Shown: piece after piece, positions 61,071 through 64,000 of the stretch | How positions within the stretch are numbered: position 1 is the first letter of the stretch | Layout of the letters: every line of letters starts with the position of its first letter | Source: Fremontodendron californicum | Taxonomy: Eukaryota; Streptophyta; Magnoliopsida; Malvales; Malvaceae | Direction of reading: 5' to 3' | Length of the DNA stretch: 64,000 bases | Assembly: GCA_030761205.1 (NCBI GenBank) | Contig: JAULJL010000020.1 | Coordinates: 4,469,001-4,533,000 of the forward strand | The notes under the pieces: generated by a model | The model's database searches: none | What the model was told of the DNA's origin: nothing | Seen by the model: only the letters and a program-made list of their open reading frames with translations | Position numbers and translations under genes: made by a program

Positions 61071-63197
61071 AAAAAAATAAATTTTTTTTAATTGTGTTTA
61101 AGGTGTTATATATGTTATATAAATTTTAATATATTCGCATATTCGTATCATGTTATTTTTTGTATCGACATATCATATATTAGTTTATTTTGTACTGTGT
61201 CTAAAATTATCTGATTTAGCATTTATTGAGAAAATGAATGTTGACGGGAGGAAAAAGATGAGAAAGAGAAATGTGAGAGCCAAAGAGTAATAAACCACAG
61301 ACCAACACGAGACCCCATAAGGAAGAAAAAAAAGAAAAGAAAAGAAAAAAAAAGAAAAAAAACTTTTACTTAGTATTAGTGTGTGTATGGTGGAGATATG
61401 GTGGTGGGAGGAGATGGACAATTAAAGACACAGAAGAGAAAAGGAAACAAAGAATGGGGGGAGATGGGTAAAAGGGATTGTTCAGATTTCTGTTTCAGAG
61501 TATCAGCATCCCTTTGTTTGTCATCTTCTCTTCTGCTACTGCCTTTATCTGCCTCTAATTCCTTTTTTCACGAAATTGATATAGAAAATTGGATTATGGA
61601 TACATACATGTAGGCATGTCACTTTTTATTTGTTTATATATAAAAAAATAATATTGCGGATGTTAGAATTCGAATCTCAAATTTATATAATCTTTTTTTT
61701 TAAATGATTGTATGAACCAGCTGAGTTAACCTCAGATTATTTCATTATTAATCAATTAATCAATTTATAGCTATATTTTTTTTTTTTGTAAATTTTAATT
61801 TTAATTACTTAAATTAAATAAATAATAATTCATATGTGCATATATGAATTGTTTTTTTTAATTATTTATATATATGATTTCTTGTTTTATACTTATAGTT
61901 AGTAATATTGAACAAAGTGTGATACCATCTTGTTTGTTTTTTTGCAAGGTTAAAAAAAATCATATAAGAGGTCAAAGCGATTAGATCTCTGATTTTTGAT
62001 CTAATCGATTGGACCATCCGATTTGATCAAAATACTTTTAAATATATAAAAATAATAATTTTAATATTAAATAAGTAATAAATATAATAAATAATTAATA
62101 AGAATATGTATTTGGCTTCGTGATATATTCTTAATATAAAATCAAAAGGTTAAGAGTTCAAATCTCATTACTTACAAAAAAAAAAATTGAAAAATAAAAA
62201 AACGATTTTATCCTATTTTTTATCGATTAAATCGATTTTTCACCGATTCAAAGAAAGCCCGAATTTATATATAATATCGAATCGGACAACCATTAATTTT
62301 CGAATTCAATCAATTCGATAAACCGATCTGAATTTTTATTCACTGCGTTTTTGCATGCAACTATAGAGGAGAATTTCTATCTTTAGAAATTAAAATAGAC
62401 TCCAGGCAACCTAAAAGGGAGAGCTATCCGATGTATTATTATATTAATATTATATATTATATAATAATGTGATAAATTCAGGATAATTGATTCCACCGAA
62501 AGAGAAGCTGATGAATGTGTTTGACCAGTCAGAATCAGATAATTTAATCCCTTTTAAGTTTGTAATAATAGTATTATCCACGGAACCAGTTTAACGAGTT
62601 CTATTCATGGTGTCATGTGCATTGACACCTTTTTTTTTTTTTTTTTTTAATGCTGGTGAATGTGTTTAGGAGCTTGTGAACACCAATTTTTTCTTAGATT
62701 TCTCCATAAGTTGTGTTGAATTTTTGGATAATAAAAAAATTTGTTTGTTGAAAATTTGGTTTGATCTGTCCGAATTTGTAAATTTTGAATCATTATTTAA
62801 AATATATTAAAAAAATAAAATTTATAAATAAATTTTAATAAATTTTTTTTTTATTTACTAAATTGTAATTCGAATCAATCTGAATTTAAAATATTTTGTC
62901 GGACTAATAAGATTAATTGAGTTGGCAAAGACACGAGCTCCTTTTTTAATATTTCTTTGTTCGAATACTTGCCAATCAGAATTTCTGAATTTGGTCTTTT
63001 TGAGAAATATTTCGGGCCTACGTCCTTAAAATCGTTGAGAGAAGAAATTAAACACAAACAAACCCCTTACTGCCCAAAAAAAAAAATAATAGTCCGACTG
63101 TCGGAGTAGTTAACAAATTACACGAAGAGAATAAGGATGTCAAACAAGCCAAAAATGATTTCTAAAGACAAAATGACAGAGTGATTCCCCTTATAAT
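61071..63197. other. AT-rich intergenic region, no gene seen
   Basis: 61080-61210 belongs to the CGTG/ACACG-rich repeat. 61360-61620 is GA-rich then CT-rich but has no known exon. A SINE-like copy lies at about 61640-61740. 61970-62350 is a GATCGATT-rich repeat in which 62110-62170 has a tRNA-like B box word (GAGTTCAAATCTC). 62900-62975 shows another A/B-box-like pair (TTGAGTTGGCAAAG, TTGTTCGAATAC). Confidence 0.4.
61640..61740 (-). mobile_element. SINE-like copy 3
   Basis: The minus strand reads GTTAACTCAGCTGGTTCATA (a good A box) and about 50 bp later GAGATTCGAATTCTAACATC (B box). It is homologous in layout to copies 1 and 2. Confidence 0.45.
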
Positions 63198-63598
63198 TTA
63201 GACAAAGTCGGTCGGCTGGCCTGTAGAAGTCAAGCATCGATGCCACATGCGGCTGTTAGGCTCCGGAATGGGAAAGTAAACATAGTGAGCGTTGCATATA
63301 CCAACGGTAATTAATGCCACTATATCCAGCAAATGCACCATGATGATCCTGCAAATGTGCATGCATCCATCCTATATATTTTACATTACCAGACATCAAT
63401 TCTATCTAAACATAAAATGTGTATAATACAGACCCGAGCAATATAACAAGGCCAAGCTTGCTAGAAGACTAGTGCAAAGGTTAGTTCATTTGCAAGCTTG
63501 CAATTGGTTGGCCAGCACTAAACTTTCTACTGTGCACCTCCAAAACCATAAATTTTATGATTAAAACATATATCACTTCCAAGAAGGGTTCAAATAGC

Positions 63599-63643
<45 letters not shown>

Positions 63644-63978
63644 CTTTCTAAGTCACCTGCCCAGCTCCTTCTGCCACACAGACAACAGCCAATCCCTTTG
63701 TCTCAATTAGGTATTTCAGATGCCTTAATACACCATGAGGCCCATGCAAAATGGAAAGGTACCTAGAGAATGCAGAAGTTGGATGTATTAAAGGCATGCA
63801 TGTAAACATTGCAATGAGCATAGCTGATCAGAATTAATTGTTAATCGTCAGCATAAATACATCTGGAATCAAACATTATTCAACTTGTCCACTAGCCAAA
63901 GATGATTGCTTGGCTATGAAAACACTGCTACGACCCATCAATTTCACAAAACAAATTCCATGCTAAAGCACTATGTGC
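63198..63978 (-). pseudogene. Plastid-type (PFK4/PFK5-like) ATP-dependent 6-phosphofructokinase, decayed gene
   Basis: Three exon relics lie in order on the minus strand. Exon 63978-63861 encodes GCACATAGTGC..., then GIxxVKLMGRSS and SLASGQVE, an in-frame stop and CLIP, ending at donor CCAGAT|GT. Exon 63762-63657 (acceptor TCTAG, donor CAG|GTGAC) encodes VPF, a one-base shift, and then GPHGVLRHLKYLIETKG plus VVCVAEGAGQ. Exon 63348-63198 (acceptor TTTGCAG) encodes HGAFAGYSGI, a four-base insertion, then VGICNAHYVYFPIPE, a small deletion and PNSRMWHRCLTSTGQP, ending in TAA. Plant PFK phosphorylates fructose 6-phosphate in glycolysis; these motifs are those of the PFK4/PFK5 group. The exons normally between GAGQ and HGAF are missing. 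Introns are kept, so it is a decayed gene, not a retrocopy. Earlier exons lie beyond the right edge. Confidence 0.85.
63602..63637. repeat. (AT)n microsatellite
   Basis: An uninterrupted run of about 18 AT dinucleotides lies in the remaining intron of the PFK pseudogene. Similar runs are at about 4467-4493, 10497-10524 and 38733-38757. Confidence 0.9.
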
Positions 63979-64000
63979 CTAGTAATTAATTGAAGGGAAA

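Noticed and set aside
1..64000. CRISPR arrays, operons or prokaryotic systems
   Set aside because: Spliced plant genes and plant transposons throughout; no regularly spaced short repeats or polycistronic layout.

Overview
This window is nuclear DNA of a core eudicot plant. It is very AT-rich, its genes are split by AT-rich GT-AG introns, and it carries plant-specific gene families and typical plant transposons. There are three apparently functional protein-coding loci, one decayed gene, and a thick layer of repeats that explains most of the rest. I cannot name the species.

Layout, left to right. (1) 1-3.0 kb: the 5' part of an SVP/JOINTLESS-type MADS-box gene on the minus strand (coding exon 1, probable 5'UTR intron, TATA box); the later exons lie beyond the left edge. 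(2) 3-25 kb: a repeat-dominated block. It holds an inverted duplication derived from a MULE transposon (4.15-5.64 kb), three Helitron-like elements with internal ~110-125 bp tandem repeats (6.1-7.0, 10.7-18.2 and 18.3-19.6 kb), a ~6 kb Ty3/gypsy-type LTR element with only gag remnants nested in the second of these (12.0-18.0 kb), and a Pack-MULE-like element that has captured a LEA/SAG21-type gene fragment (20.8-21.8 kb), followed by a related MULE-type MITE. (3) 25.6-41.8 kb: a complete 23-exon kinesin-14 gene of the KAC/KCA type (1291 aa), with two perfectly delimited hAT-type MITEs in intron 22. (4) 42-51 kb: an intergenic region with more MITEs, SINE-like copies, a 95-bp tandem repeat and a possible small spliced transcript. 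(5) 51.5-53.7 kb: a complete 6-exon D-type cyclin (CYCD2/CYCD4 clade, 374 aa). (6) 55.3-58.3 kb: a 5'-truncated L1-type LINE with a long uninterrupted reverse-transcriptase ORF on the minus strand. (7) 58.3-63.2 kb: AT-rich repeats. (8) 63.2-64.0 kb: a broken plastid-type phosphofructokinase (PFK4/5-like) gene on the minus strand.

The gene order SVP - KAC kinesin - CYCD2/4 - PFK is informative. As I recall the Arabidopsis map, SVP, CYCD2;1 and PFK5 lie close together on chromosome 2, and CYCD4;2 and KAC1/KCA1 (and CYCD4;1 with KAC2/KCA2) lie together on chromosome 5. The window therefore looks like an unfragmented version of a block that was duplicated and fractionated in Arabidopsis. The genes do not form a pathway; their proximity is conserved synteny. 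The most interesting objects are the MULE-derived long hairpin (comparable in design to maize Mu killer), the LEA-carrying Pack-MULE, and the Helitrons with satellite-like bodies.
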